DNA of 20,516 nucleotides from positions 1 through 20,516 of IMG/VR virus record IMGVR_UViG_3300042520_001715. The stretch is one strand, 5' to 3'. This DNA is from a virus. The notes under the pieces were generated by a model. That model was not told the DNA's origin. It did no database searches and saw only the letters and a list, made by a program, of their open reading frames with translations. Below are positions 1 through 7,674 of the stretch, piece after piece (position 1 is the first letter of the stretch; every line of letters starts with the position of its first letter). The translations under genes were made by a program, and so were the position numbers.

Positions 1-111
1 TGATAATGCCTCGCAACTGATATTCAGAAATATCACTCGCGCAGGATAAACACAGCGAGCCGCTGCGATTTCTCGTAACGGCTCTCCCGGTGCTGTGGTT
101 GTGGCCTGCAT
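1..111 (-). CDS. Start of a further gene, cut by the left window edge
   Basis: A frame beginning at ATG 111 stays open to base 1 as exactly 37 codons. The visible protein starts MQATTTAPGEPLREIAAARC and runs on VYPARVIFLNISCEALS, which reads like real protein (a helix, then a strand). It starts 22 bases after the adhesin stop, with only a weak Shine-Dalgarno (GAGG right before the ATG). Too little is visible to assign a function. A gene at this point would be another tail-tip or lysis-region gene. Confidence 0.45.
   Translation of the reverse strand, partial: MQATTTAPGEPLREIAAARCVYPARVIFLNISCEALS
18..35. repeat. AT-rich palindrome near the left edge
   Basis: TGATATT (18-24) and AATATCA (29-35) are a perfect 7-base inverted repeat around CAGA. 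It lies inside the partial gene at the left edge and no T-run follows on either strand. It may be an operator-like or hairpin element, or chance. Confidence 0.25.
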
Positions 112-133
112 GCCTCTACGACGGTCCGTGCTT

Positions 134-2899
134 TCAGGGTTGTGGCAGCTCTGCTCGTGACTCTGTGTTGTAGTGAATTGTGCGACCGTCTTTGATCCAG
201 CTGCCGAATGCACGATTGGGAGCTTTTGGACGTGGAATCCATTTGCGAGACCAAATTAAATCCGCAGCGGAAGTTCGCTCTACCATCTGCAACGTATCAT
301 CGTATCCCTCAGGCCAAACCATGTTTCGAAATTCAAAAACGATGTTGGCTTGATTACTGAACGTGGATGATTTTTCTGAAGGAATGTAAGTGTCGGAGTC
401 TATATCTTCTGTGCCAAAACGATCGGTGGTGTAAACCACTAAGATCCCACGTTCTAAAATTGAGTACCAGTTTCGATCCGGATCGATTTCATTGCCTATT
501 CCCCAATCGTTGTATTGAGCACCCATCAACGGTTGCACACTGACGATTGGAAAGTTACCGAATGGTGGTGTTCGATTGTAATTTGATCCGGGTGGTCCGA
601 GGGTTTCTGTCAATTCGTCTTCTAGTTCCGTTTCCGTTGTTGATGTGTATGACATCCAATTCGTGTAGATGAAACTGTCCGGGCTGAAGGTCCATTTTAT
701 TTTGATCCGAAATTCGCCCGAAACTGCACGAATCGCGTTTCGCACCTGATACGCCCACCAGTAGCGACGATACGTTCTGAACCACGGAAGCAACAGATTG
801 GGAGTTTCTACGTTTTCAGTTCTGCCCAGCCATCGCATAACCATGTCGTCTGATGGTGTCGTGTCGACGTTTCTGCCGACAAGCATACGATCGGATGCCG
901 CTGCGTATAGATTCGCTACTCGACAAAACAAGTTGGCGTAATCCTCATTGTTGTCAAATAGGTGGGGTCTTGGGTCTGGATGTACAATAGTCGGCAACAG
1001 TTCAAGCGTGATGGTGTGCCCTGCTGTTATCGCGTAGTTGTCATCTTGATCGAGGTTCGCGTTTGTTTGATCTACTGTTGTGCCGAAATAGGCAATGTTT
1101 CGCAGGCTGGAAGGCCCATAGATACACAAAGGGTTTTCACTATCTCCATCTGCTAGTTTTGCCGCCCAACTAGAACGATATCCAAGCGTGTGAAGAATAG
1201 CACCATCACCATAGTTCGCTGACGGAAGATCTGAAACGCTTCCTGATGATGTGGTCACGAACGTGCCGTATTTACCAAACGTACTATACTTGCCGGACTC
1301 CGGAGATAATATGTCCACCACCCCTTCGTTGTTGGTGCAAGCGTAGCTTATCAAAACAGTTTCGTTTTCGATGTTACTTACACCGCTAAAAGTCGGTGTG
1401 ATGTCGTCAGTCGAATTTGGGACATTCAACCAAATCACCCAATTCCTAGTCCATGTTTCTCCGGGTGTCCAGTTTTCTAATGTGCCGAGTGTGGCTAGTA
1501 AAATAGCATTACTTCCGCACGCTCCAATTATTGTGTTGATTGCTGTGGACGGGGCTGATGTTACTGTTGGCACATCATCATACCCGGAGCTGATCAGCTT
1601 GCTCGCTGTTACGCCAGTACCGAAGCCAAATGACTGCTGGTTGATTGATCCAATTATTTCGCCGGTCTCTGCATCGAACAGCGTCGCTCCTGCCCGTGTC
1701 AGTTTTCCGCCTGAAGTGTTGTCGACAGAAAAGCCCTTGAAGTCACCAGAAAACACTGTCCACACAATCGTCAGTTCAACCGCCTTATGTGGCCACGGCC
1801 CGCCGGTCACCGTGACCGATGACACCTCTGTGAGAGCATCAATCGTGGCTTCGATGGTTGCATTTGACGCAGTAACAGCGAATACGCACGCTACGTTGCC
1901 AACAGTCGTCAGCGTGACGTTTCCGATTTTGTAACTGTGCCCGTGCAACGTGTAGTATTTCGTGGCGTTGTTATCATCAAAATCAACCAGTTCCAGCACT
2001 GGCGGCGGTCCACCACTGGTCACAATGTTTCCGCCGCTAAGCCCGAACAATTCTATTGGGAAATCCGTTGGTCGATAATTGCCTTTCGCGGTTCCGGTGA
2101 CAAACGCACCGGGGACAACGATATCGCTTTCAACGCTGCCGTCCTCTGCGTTAAGAGTCACCCAATGCAATGCCTCTGCTGCGTTGGGAGACAGTCCGGG
2201 AGATGCACCGACAATGCGAGCCTCTAAATACACTGTATCGAGTTCGAGTGTTGCGTCTGCTGTGGTTAATCCAGCTGTTATTTCAAATGCTGGCAGTGTG
2301 CTGATTCCAGTAGTTCCAAACGCCGTGGTGATGGTCATCGATGCCCAACCCCATGCACCACTACCCGGTAGGTTTACTACACTTCCGGTGTGCCATGTAC
2401 CGTTCAGTCGGACTCTCGCACTACTAATTGTACCGTCAGAATTGGAATCAAACCGCACACGCATCCACAGCGTAACACTCGTGATTGAACCAGTTTGCAG
2501 AAAGTTTCGCAGCGTCCATTGCTGCGACTGCGTGTCGGGTGCCCCGCTCATCGGCAACACCGGGCTGCACACGTTACCGTCTCCTGCAACCGGCTGCAGA
2601 ATGTTTTCGTTGATATTTGTAACGGTGCGATTTGTCCACACGGCATTCAACGTCGCACGTGGGCGAATAAACTCAGTCAGCCCCGGACGTATCCACGTGC
2701 CACCACCGATGGATGATTGCACACGTTTATTGAGCACTGTATTTGCTGGCACATACCAGCCGGTGATCAGATCACTGTTGTAATGTGGTGTCCATCCTTC
2801 ACCGGGACCATACTCCCACAGTGTTTCGCCTGTAGATGTGTCATATCGGCGAATTGTGATATTCGCCTCACCGCAACTACAGCACACCTTAAACGCCAT
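134..2899 (-). CDS. Large tail adhesin or receptor-binding protein
   Basis: The start at ATG 2899 is supported by GAGG 7 bases upstream, giving 921 residues; an in-frame start 16 codons earlier overlaps the upstream gene. Residues 1-10 carry a Cys cluster, CCSCG. Residues about 75-247 form a beta-sandwich-like domain paralogous to the stand-alone protein at 19577-20092, with the matching block DSNSDGTISSARVRLNGTWH. The middle (about 250-560) is a long Thr/Gly/Val-rich beta region. Residues about 640-860 are Trp/Tyr rich (YRRYWWAYQVRNAIRAV) and end in basic sequence (SRKWIPRPKAPNRAFGSWIK). No enzymatic motif is seen. Size, composition and place after the tail-tip genes favour a host-recognition protein. 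Adhesins of this size vary widely, so no family name is given. Confidence 0.7.
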   Translation of the reverse strand: MAFKVCCSCGEANITIRRYDTSTGETLWEYGPGEGWTPHYNSDLITGWYVPANTVLNKRVQSSIGGGTWIRPGLTEFIRPRATLNAVWTNRTVTNINENILQPVAGDGNVCSPVLPMSGAPDTQSQQWTLRNFLQTGSITSVTLWMRVRFDSNSDGTISSARVRLNGTWHTGSVVNLPGSGAWGWASMTITTAFGTTGISTLPAFEITAGLTTADATLELDTVYLEARIVGASPGLSPNAAEALHWVTLNAEDGSVESDIVVPGAFVTGTAKGNYRPTDFPIELFGLSGGNIVTSGGPPPVLELVDFDDNNATKYYTLHGHSYKIGNVTLTTVGNVACVFAVTASNATIEATIDALTEVSSVTVTGGPWPHKAVELTIVWTVFSGDFKGFSVDNTSGGKLTRAGATLFDAETGEIIGSINQQSFGFGTGVTASKLISSGYDDVPTVTSAPSTAINTIIGACGSNAILLATLGTLENWTPGETWTRNWVIWLNVPNSTDDITPTFSGVSNIENETVLISYACTNNEGVVDILSPESGKYSTFGKYGTFVTTSSGSVSDLPSANYGDGAILHTLGYRSSWAAKLADGDSENPLCIYGPSSLRNIAYFGTTVDQTNANLDQDDNYAITAGHTITLELLPTIVHPDPRPHLFDNNEDYANLFCRVANLYAAASDRMLVGRNVDTTPSDDMVMRWLGRTENVETPNLLLPWFRTYRRYWWAYQVRNAIRAVSGEFRIKIKWTFSPDSFIYTNWMSYTSTTETELEDELTETLGPPGSNYNRTPPFGNFPIVSVQPLMGAQYNDWGIGNEIDPDRNWYSILERGILVVYTTDRFGTEDIDSDTYIPSEKSSTFSNQANIVFEFRNMVWPEGYDDTLQMVERTSAADLIWSRKWIPRPKAPNRAFGSWIKDGRTIHYNTESRAELPQP

Positions 2900-2904
2900 G
2901 TGAT

Positions 2905-3264
2905 TTACCTCGAAGCCATCGGCCCGCAATCGCCCATGAACCACCAATGACCGTCTATTTTCATTGCGAATCCCAACGTGTCAGCCTCATAAGAATCCGA
3001 TTCAGAATGATTCCACACGGTCATTTGCTCGGTGCCCTCGGTGTATTCCTCGTCGTCATTTGACCATGTGCAGCGTGTAGCCAGGCAGCTGGTGGCACCG
3101 GTTAAGGCGTGCGTCGCTACACCTAAAGCCGCGTCCAGAATCACGGCACGTGGTGGCGCACTGCGAGGGCTGTTTTCTTTGTACGCATTTTCCTGCGTGT
3201 TGATGCCCAGCAGCAGGGCTTCTGCGTCTTCCTTTGCGAATCCGTAGGTGCTTTCGTCGGCCAT
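2905..3264 (-). CDS. Hypothetical tail-tip protein (119 residues)
   Basis: The start ATG 3264 has GAGG 7 bases upstream and is one base from the upstream stop. The product begins MADESTYGFAKEDAEALLLG. It has a middle beta-like section (AVILDAALGVATHALTGATS) and a CLATRCTWSNDDEEYTEGTE segment with two nearby Cys. It ends KIDGHWWFMGDCGPMASR, where the HWWF motif may be a sugar- or protein-binding patch (inference). It has no signal peptide or membrane helix. It lies 5 bases before the large adhesin gene, so it is probably expressed with it, perhaps as a tip linker or adhesin chaperone. Confidence 0.6.
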   Translation of the reverse strand: MADESTYGFAKEDAEALLLGINTQENAYKENSPRSAPPRAVILDAALGVATHALTGATSCLATRCTWSNDDEEYTEGTEQMTVWNHSESDSYEADTLGFAMKIDGHWWFMGDCGPMASR

Positions 3265-3265
3265 G

Positions 3266-4114
3266 TCAGATCCTCAGAAAACTGGCAAAAGCAACTTCCT
3301 GATACATGGCGAATTCACGAACACTCGGAGCTGTTCCTACTGCGACCTTGCCACCGGATCCGTTCAGACCACCTAAAATGATGTTTCCCGCAGCGTCCTC
3401 GTAGGGCAACTGATCTGTGCCGACCTTGTACACGGTGCCCACGTCTAGCCGCTTGTGTTTCCAGTTGCGTTTATCGTATCGCAACGAATACCGTGTTAGC
3501 CTGCGTTTGCGACCGTAATAAAAACCAATAACCGACGACATGACAGTGCACAGCAACGTGCCTGCTGCTCGCCCCTTAAACGGAACGCTGTTCACCACTT
3601 CATTGCGATCAATTATGGTTTCATCACTTATTGATGGTGATTCGAATTGGAAAAACTCCCAGATTGGAATAAACCGCGCCCGTATCAATCCGTTTTCAAA
3701 TGGCTGGCCTGCACTGTTCGCTACGGCGACACCATCAAAATCCTTTGTCACAATTTCCTGCAATCGCTCGAATTTGGTTTCGTAAATCGGCACCCATTCC
3801 TGCGGATCTTGCGAGTCGCTTTCTTTTTGCTGCGACTCATCAACCTCGCTTGAAAACGTTGCCGTAACGTCCCAGTATCGTGGGTGTTCCTCACGCCGTA
3901 CGGCTGTTACCGCTTTGCATACCGCATTGCCAAACGATGACACCGACACATTCGCAACAGGCAGGCCTGGCGTTGCGAGAATCGTGAGGCGGCTTTCGTT
4001 CGCGGAATCGGCCTTGACGAGAAAATGAAACGTCTCGTCGAGAATTGGAATCCCGCCTGACGATCGAATCGCTGACTGTCCCTGGCGTTGTTCGCCGAGA
4101 AGCACTGAGGCCAT
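3266..4114 (-). CDS. Hypothetical tail-tip protein (282 residues)
   Basis: The gene starts at ATG 4114, overlapping the upstream stop as TAATG. The product opens MASVLLGEQRQGQSAIRSSG and includes ETFHFLVKADSANESRLTIL. It then has EEHPRYWDVTATFSSEVDES, a strand pattern that reads like the N-terminal domain of distal tail-type proteins. A central block YETKFERLQEIVTKDFDGVA and the basic segment GFYYGRKRRLTRYSLRYDKR follow, and the end is AMYQEVAFASFLRI. There are two isolated cysteines (near 66 and 191) and no membrane segment. Position straight after the tape measure and its neighbour matches a distal tail or tip component. No named family is recognised. Confidence 0.65.
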   Translation of the reverse strand: MASVLLGEQRQGQSAIRSSGGIPILDETFHFLVKADSANESRLTILATPGLPVANVSVSSFGNAVCKAVTAVRREEHPRYWDVTATFSSEVDESQQKESDSQDPQEWVPIYETKFERLQEIVTKDFDGVAVANSAGQPFENGLIRARFIPIWEFFQFESPSISDETIIDRNEVVNSVPFKGRAAGTLLCTVMSSVIGFYYGRKRRLTRYSLRYDKRNWKHKRLDVGTVYKVGTDQLPYEDAAGNIILGGLNGSGGKVAVGTAPSVREFAMYQEVAFASFLRI

Positions 4115-4518
4115 TATGGAACCTGAATTTCTGTTGCTTTAATGCTGAGGTCTAACTGCGTTGTGCTTGATGCAGTCCCGAGTCGAGTCACGTAAGAACC
4201 AGTAGCACGGTCGACGTTTGGCATGATGCCGCCGGCTGTTGGTGACACCAAATACGTTTCACCGACAACCATTGTGGTTCCCACTAAAATGACAGGGCCA
4301 CCACTCGCCATGATTCCGTAACCGTCGGTCACTCCTGGCGTCATCGCGATTCCCTCAGCGGCGGCGAGTGCTAACGATGCGTTAGCATCTGCGGCGACGA
4401 ACTTGCTCGAGCTTTGCGCAAGCGGCTGACCGACTGATACCGTGCCTCCGTATTGCACCAAACGAAACTGCGTGTTCGCTGTGGGTCTGACTGCTGTAAT
4501 GCCGCTGAGATCCGCCAT
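4114..4518 (-). CDS. DUF2190-like small protein (decoration-like fold) in the tail-tip region
   Basis: This 134-residue protein is almost cysteine-free and rich in Gly, Ala, Val and Thr. It has the run QYGGTVSVGQPLAQSSSKFV, then LALAAAEGIAMTPGVTDGYG, GPVILVGTTMVVGETYLVSP, and YVTRLGTASSTTQLDLSIKA. That order (VxxGQPL, AEGIA, GPVxLVGTTMVVGETYxVSP, LGTA) reads like the DUF2190/decoration-type beta fold that usually coats capsids. Here it is placed directly after the tape measure, so a role on the tail tip or as a trimerising spike base is more likely, which is inference. The start and stop overlap both neighbours as TAATG. Confidence 0.65.
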   Translation of the reverse strand: MADLSGITAVRPTANTQFRLVQYGGTVSVGQPLAQSSSKFVAADANASLALAAAEGIAMTPGVTDGYGIMASGGPVILVGTTMVVGETYLVSPTAGGIMPNVDRATGSYVTRLGTASSTTQLDLSIKATEIQVP

Positions 4519-6260
4519 TATCTGATCCTCTTGAATCCGTTTTCTTTTGTCGCCGTCACCAGCTGCGTCAAAATCGTGGTTTGAGTTTCTGCCACTTTTA
4601 CGGCTCGCTGTTGTTCTTTGTAAAGCTGCTCCGCTTTTTTGGCAATTTCCGTTTCGCCCGGTGTAGGCTGGTCCGGCACGGCAGCTACCCCGATCTGGCT
4701 GTTGACTCTGTCGGCAGCAAATTTAGCGGCCTCTGCAGATCCGACTTCCATTCCTGCGCCCGGGCCTGCGGCGACGTCGGCGCGTCGTTGCTGTTGCTTC
4801 TGTTCCTGCTGCGTGAAGTAATCCATCGCCGCCTTGCGTGCGTTCTCCAGATCACGCTGGAACTGTTCTTCCGCTTGCTTTTCCGCTCGCTCGCGTTCTT
4901 TCTTTTCGTTCTCGATCGCTTTCAGCCGTGCTTTTTCCTGATCCTCGATTCGCTTCTTCTCGTCTTTGGCCGCCTGCTCCTGCTGTTTCTTATGTTCCTC
5001 CAGAGTCTTTCGCTGCGCTGCTGCTGCTTCCTGTGCGGCCTTTTGTTCTGCAGCCGCTACTTGCTTCGCTGCGGCTTCTCGTTTTTGCAGGTTCTTATCG
5101 GACGCTCGTGCCTTAGCGTCTTCCGCATCTCGTTCGCGTTGTTCAATTCGGTCTAGTAGCTTGTCAATTTGCGTAATGTCATTCACGCCCGTCGTGGCAG
5201 TGTTGAACACATCTCTGACAAACGCCACCATTAACGACAGCCCATCGACGACTCGTTGAATAACACTCACGATGTCGTCGAGTACAGGCTTGACTAAATC
5301 AAACGCTTCAAACAGCATTAGGCCCAATGGTGCCAATGCCTGACCCGCTGCAGCCAGTTTCTGTTCCATATCGCTCAGCGCAATGTTCATTTTACCGCTT
5401 AAAGTTTCCGACAGCCTTTCAGTCATGCCGTAGAACATTCCACCTTCTGCAGTGGCGTTTTCGAATGCTGTTCGCACTTCATCAGCCGAAATACCTCCGG
5501 CCTCCATGCGGGCTTTTAGTTCCAACAGGGTTTCGCCGGTGTCTTTGCTGATTTGCTGCAGCGGGTTGAAACCTGCATTGACCATCTGAAGCAGGTCTTG
5601 CCCCATCAAACGCCCTGCGGCCGTAGTCTGTGAAAACGCGAGCGATAGCATTTTGAATCGCTCGTTGTTACCGCCAGTGACGTCCGACAACATCTGCAGA
5701 TTCTTCTGCACGTCCTGCGCTGCGACGCCGAAACTCAGCATTGTTTTCGTGGCTTCGGATGCATTTGAAAACGTTACCGGGGACTCTGCAGCGAACTGGC
5801 GGATTTGCTCGAACAACTGCCGGCCTTCTTCTACACTGCCGGTAAGCACTTCAAAGGCTATGGTTGCGTCCTCAACCTGCGTTGCCAGTTGCAGCGATTT
5901 CGCTACGGTCTGGAATCCAATGTAAGCGGCTGCCATGCCTTTAATAGAGGATATCGCTGACGCGGAAGACGACTGAGATTCTTTCGTAGCTCTCGCTGTA
6001 TCGCGAATTGCCGGAGCGACTTGCTCATGTTTTCTCTTGAGATGCTCTACGGCATTTCCGTATTCCCTAGATTTTTTACCGGCCTCACTAAACGCACGAT
6101 TCAGCAGGTCCAGTTCCTGCTTGTACTTCTCTGCCGGCGGAACGGACTGCCGCATTATCGTGGCCACCTTTGTGACCTCGCTCTTAGCGAGATTTGCACC
6201 CTCGCTGAAGTTTGACACGTCCATTCCAAGCCGGACGTTTAATGCGGTAATCGTTGTCAT
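4518..6260 (-). CDS. Tape measure protein
   Basis: This 580-residue protein sets tail length and is threaded through the tube. The N-terminal 110 residues are helical. Residues about 125-270 carry the tape-measure N-domain style: VEDATIAFEVLTGSVEEGRQ, ESPVTFSNASEATKTMLSFG, AGRLMGQDLLQMVNAGFNPL and LLELKARMEAGGISADEVRT. A hydrophobic stretch (ALAPLGLMLFEAFDLVKPVL) follows at about 305-325. Residues about 368-498 form a long, highly charged coiled coil (such as RIEDQEKARLKAIENEKKER). A short C-terminal domain ends FKRIR. At about 0.15 nm per residue (general rule), 580 residues imply a tail of about 85 nm. It overlaps the chaperone stop by ATGA and the next gene by TAATG. No lysozyme or peptidase domain is seen. 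Confidence 0.93.
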   Translation of the reverse strand: MTTITALNVRLGMDVSNFSEGANLAKSEVTKVATIMRQSVPPAEKYKQELDLLNRAFSEAGKKSREYGNAVEHLKRKHEQVAPAIRDTARATKESQSSSASAISSIKGMAAAYIGFQTVAKSLQLATQVEDATIAFEVLTGSVEEGRQLFEQIRQFAAESPVTFSNASEATKTMLSFGVAAQDVQKNLQMLSDVTGGNNERFKMLSLAFSQTTAAGRLMGQDLLQMVNAGFNPLQQISKDTGETLLELKARMEAGGISADEVRTAFENATAEGGMFYGMTERLSETLSGKMNIALSDMEQKLAAAGQALAPLGLMLFEAFDLVKPVLDDIVSVIQRVVDGLSLMVAFVRDVFNTATTGVNDITQIDKLLDRIEQRERDAEDAKARASDKNLQKREAAAKQVAAAEQKAAQEAAAAQRKTLEEHKKQQEQAAKDEKKRIEDQEKARLKAIENEKKERERAEKQAEEQFQRDLENARKAAMDYFTQQEQKQQQRRADVAAGPGAGMEVGSAEAAKFAADRVNSQIGVAAVPDQPTPGETEIAKKAEQLYKEQQRAVKVAETQTTILTQLVTATKENGFKRIR

Positions 6261-6637
6261 GTGAACCCGAATGCTCTCTTCAGAATATCAGACTGTGCTT
6301 TCGGATGTGTTATGCCGCGAGTTTTGCGTTTCGTCCGTTTTTGCCATCGCAGTGAATCGGACGGCAAAAAATCCACCACGCTCATCGTGTCCATTTTGAC
6401 GCCTCGCGTAGCTGCCAGAATCGCACTGTTTGCGTGCACTGTCGCGGCGATCGACGCGACTTGTTCCCAGTGCGATCCGAACGGCTCACACTGGTAATAT
6501 GCCCACCATACTTCAAACACTCTTTCCGGAATTGAGTCTAACCACGCTTCCGGATCATCTATTCCAAGCTCGAGACAGACTCTGCAAGCGAACCTGAGAC
6601 GGTGGTTGAGACGGACTCCCCCAGCATCTCGGGAGCC
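6257..6637 (-). CDS. Tail assembly chaperone, T-like extension (probable -1 frameshift product)
   Basis: This is the -1 frame relative to the G-like gene, open from 6637 to the TGA at 6257. A GTG at 6520 would give 87 residues, but clear protein lies upstream of it: GIDDPEAWLDSIPERV, running into VFEVWWAYYQCEPFGSHWEQ. The WxxYYxxEPFG pattern, a helix of small residues (VASIAATVHANSAI) and VVDFLP at about two thirds are hallmarks of GT-type tail chaperones (DUF4035-like). The end is basic (KRTKRKTRGITHP). Translation therefore most likely enters by -1 frameshift from the G-like gene, giving a fused minor product. The tape measure start overlaps its stop by ATGA, the expected partner order. Confidence 0.78.
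   Translation of the reverse strand, partial: GSRDAGGVRLNHRLRFACRVCLELGIDDPEAWLDSIPERVFEVWWAYYQCEPFGSHWEQVASIAATVHANSAILAATRGVKMDTMSVVDFLPSDSLRWQKRTKRKTRGITHPKAQSDILKRAFGFT
6526..6553 (-). repeat. Hairpin beside the chaperone stop codon
   Basis: On the minus strand CCGGAA at 6553-6548 and TTCCGG at 6531-6526 form a perfect 6-base stem with a 16-base loop, beginning just after the stop of the G-like frame. It could act as a stimulatory structure for a frameshift close to the stop, but its distance to the five-G run is larger than usual. Confidence 0.4.
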
Positions 6638-6957
6638 TCACTGACTCGCGTAAACTGCTGGCATTCCTCAGACAGTTTTTGGTAGAACCCCAAATCGATC
6701 GACCCGAGCGACTTCAGTTCGGTGTCCTTGAACAGCCGCTCGCCCTCGTCATCGATCCACATGCGAGCAACAAGCAACAGAATCGCGTCGTTCAGATTTG
6801 TCGCGTTCCACTTTCCATCTTTGTCGACAAGTGACATTTGATACTGAGAAAACTCCAGCGGTGTTGGACGTTGAATCCGCACCGCATTTCCGTTGATCTC
6901 AATATCTTTTGTCGCTCGCTTTGTGAGCTTGCCTAACGTCGCTCGCGTTAGCGTCAT
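6559..6957 (-). CDS. Tail assembly chaperone, G-like part
   Basis: This 132-residue protein occupies the lambda gpG position. It opens MTLTRATLGKLTKRATKDIE, continues with VRIQRPTPLEFSQYQMSLVD, and has the helical stretch LNDAILLLVARMWIDDEGER. That length and composition match DUF-type G chaperones that bind the tape measure protein. The C-terminus is a Ser-rich linker (SVSTTVSGSLAESVSSLE) with little conserved content, typical of the region where ribosomes shift frame in this gene class. A run of five Gs (CTGGGGGAG, 6624-6616) lies there. The start overlaps the upstream stop by ATGA. The following T-like frame overlaps its 3' end in the -1 frame. Confidence 0.8.
   Translation of the reverse strand: MTLTRATLGKLTKRATKDIEINGNAVRIQRPTPLEFSQYQMSLVDKDGKWNATNLNDAILLLVARMWIDDEGERLFKDTELKSLGSIDLGFYQKLSEECQQFTRVSEAPEMLGESVSTTVSGSLAESVSSLE
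6616..6624 (-). other. Candidate -1 frameshift slippery site
   Basis: On the minus strand CTG GGG GAG in the G-like frame has a run of five Gs, the only homopolymer run of that length in the window where both frames are open (6637-6559). A -1 slip would place the ribosome in the T-like frame. It is not a canonical XXXYYYZ heptamer, since the A-site GAG would re-pair with GGA. A hairpin CCGGAA/TTCCGG (6553-6548 with 6531-6526, 16-base loop) lies about 60 bases downstream. Confidence 0.45.
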
Positions 6958-7223
6958 AGGTCGTCATCCTCTTGTGGTTGCAGGTCAATATCGACGGGCA
7001 TGACAACGCCGCCGATGGTCAGTGCTGCCGTTTTATTAACGGCCTCGATCAGTTCGGCTTTCGTGTTGTCGTCAAAGGTGACGATACACTGCAGCCAGGA
7101 ATCGGGTTCCTTTGGCAAATACCCAACCTGAATGTCATCGCAAAACACGATCCATTGACCGTGGTCGACTGGCGTTCCGTTGGGTGATTCGCCCACGTGA
7201 TCAATCAACTTGATATCCATCAT
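6954..7223 (-). CDS. Hypothetical tail-region protein (89 residues)
   Basis: The ATG at 7223 overlaps the tube stop by ATGA and the stop overlaps the chaperone start, so the gene is firmly in the operon. The product begins MMDIKLIDHVGESPNGTPVD and contains QWIVFCDDIQVGYLPKEPDS, then TFDDNTKAELIEAVN and an acidic end (LQPQEDDDL). The first part looks like beta strands, the second half like a helix. It has one conserved-looking tryptophan near position 24. No family is recognised. Position between tube and chaperone genes suggests a minor tail or tube-associated role. Confidence 0.6.
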   Translation of the reverse strand: MMDIKLIDHVGESPNGTPVDHGQWIVFCDDIQVGYLPKEPDSWLQCIVTFDDNTKAELIEAVNKTAALTIGGVVMPVDIDLQPQEDDDL

Positions 7224-7672
7224 GCTTCCCGAGTCTGTGCGAGTGATTCACCAGTCATTTTGAGGGTAAATTCAGAGTCCATCGTTTCATTGTTGGCCAT
7301 TTGAGGAAATGCCACACGGCTGAAAAATGCTTTGCCGGTGATTGTGCCGCGAGTCACTCCGCTGGTTGCAGTGCTCACCTGCGGCAACGTGACCGTCACC
7401 GTTGCAACGGTGCCGTCGATAGGCGGAACTCCCAAGGCAGCACTGAACCGCACTACTCCGCTAATTTCGTTCGGGACGGCCAAATCATGCGGGTCAACTC
7501 GCATAAAGCCAGTATCGGACAACAGCGTGACGTCTCTTTCTCCGAGCGTCCATTCGCCGGGATTGATCGAGACGATGTTTCCAGCCCATGCAGTGGTGAT
7601 GCCAGTGGTCTGTGCACCGCCCAAGGTGATCGTTGCTGTGTTTCCAGTTTTGAAACGTGTTCCGGTAGCCAT
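7220..7672 (-). CDS. Major tail (tube) protein candidate
   Basis: This 150-residue beta-rich protein has the start ATG 7672 and AGGAG 11 bases upstream. It begins MATGTRFKTGNTATITLGGA and has a GEWTLGERDVTLLSDTGF segment, like the strand-and-loop core of small siphovirus tube proteins. Its central strands are SGVVRFSAALGVPPIDGTVA and TVTVTLPQVSTATSGVTRG, and it ends MDSEFTLKMTGESL. There are no cysteines and no helical domain. Location between the tail completion gene and the chaperone pair is the fixed position of tube genes in HK97-type tails. No other gene nearby fits tube function. The primary evidence is position and fold style. Confidence 0.7.
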   Translation of the reverse strand: MATGTRFKTGNTATITLGGAQTTGITTAWAGNIVSINPGEWTLGERDVTLLSDTGFMRVDPHDLAVPNEISGVVRFSAALGVPPIDGTVATVTVTLPQVSTATSGVTRGTITGKAFFSRVAFPQMANNETMDSEFTLKMTGESLAQTREA

Positions 7673-7674
7673 GT

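Noticed and set aside
33-254. A 73-codon minus-strand frame overlapping the adhesin end.
   Set aside because: Mostly Ser/Arg/Gln-rich without a fold pattern. The frame starting at 111 gives better protein-like sequence for the stretch left of 134.
1371-2783. Long open frames on the plus strand opposite the large adhesin (for example 1371-1934 and 2079-2783).
   Set aside because: They lie antisense to a well supported minus-strand gene, lack family-like content and have no ribosome site or operon context.
134-2899. A diversity-generating retroelement acting on the adhesin or its paralogue.
   Set aside because: No reverse transcriptase or near-identical template repeat is visible; the two copies are diverged throughout, not only at A-positions.
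4581-5259. Plus-strand frames rich in Leu, Phe, Cys and Arg opposite the tape measure.
   Set aside because: These are mirror images of the charged coiled-coil repeats, and their composition follows from that low-complexity sequence.
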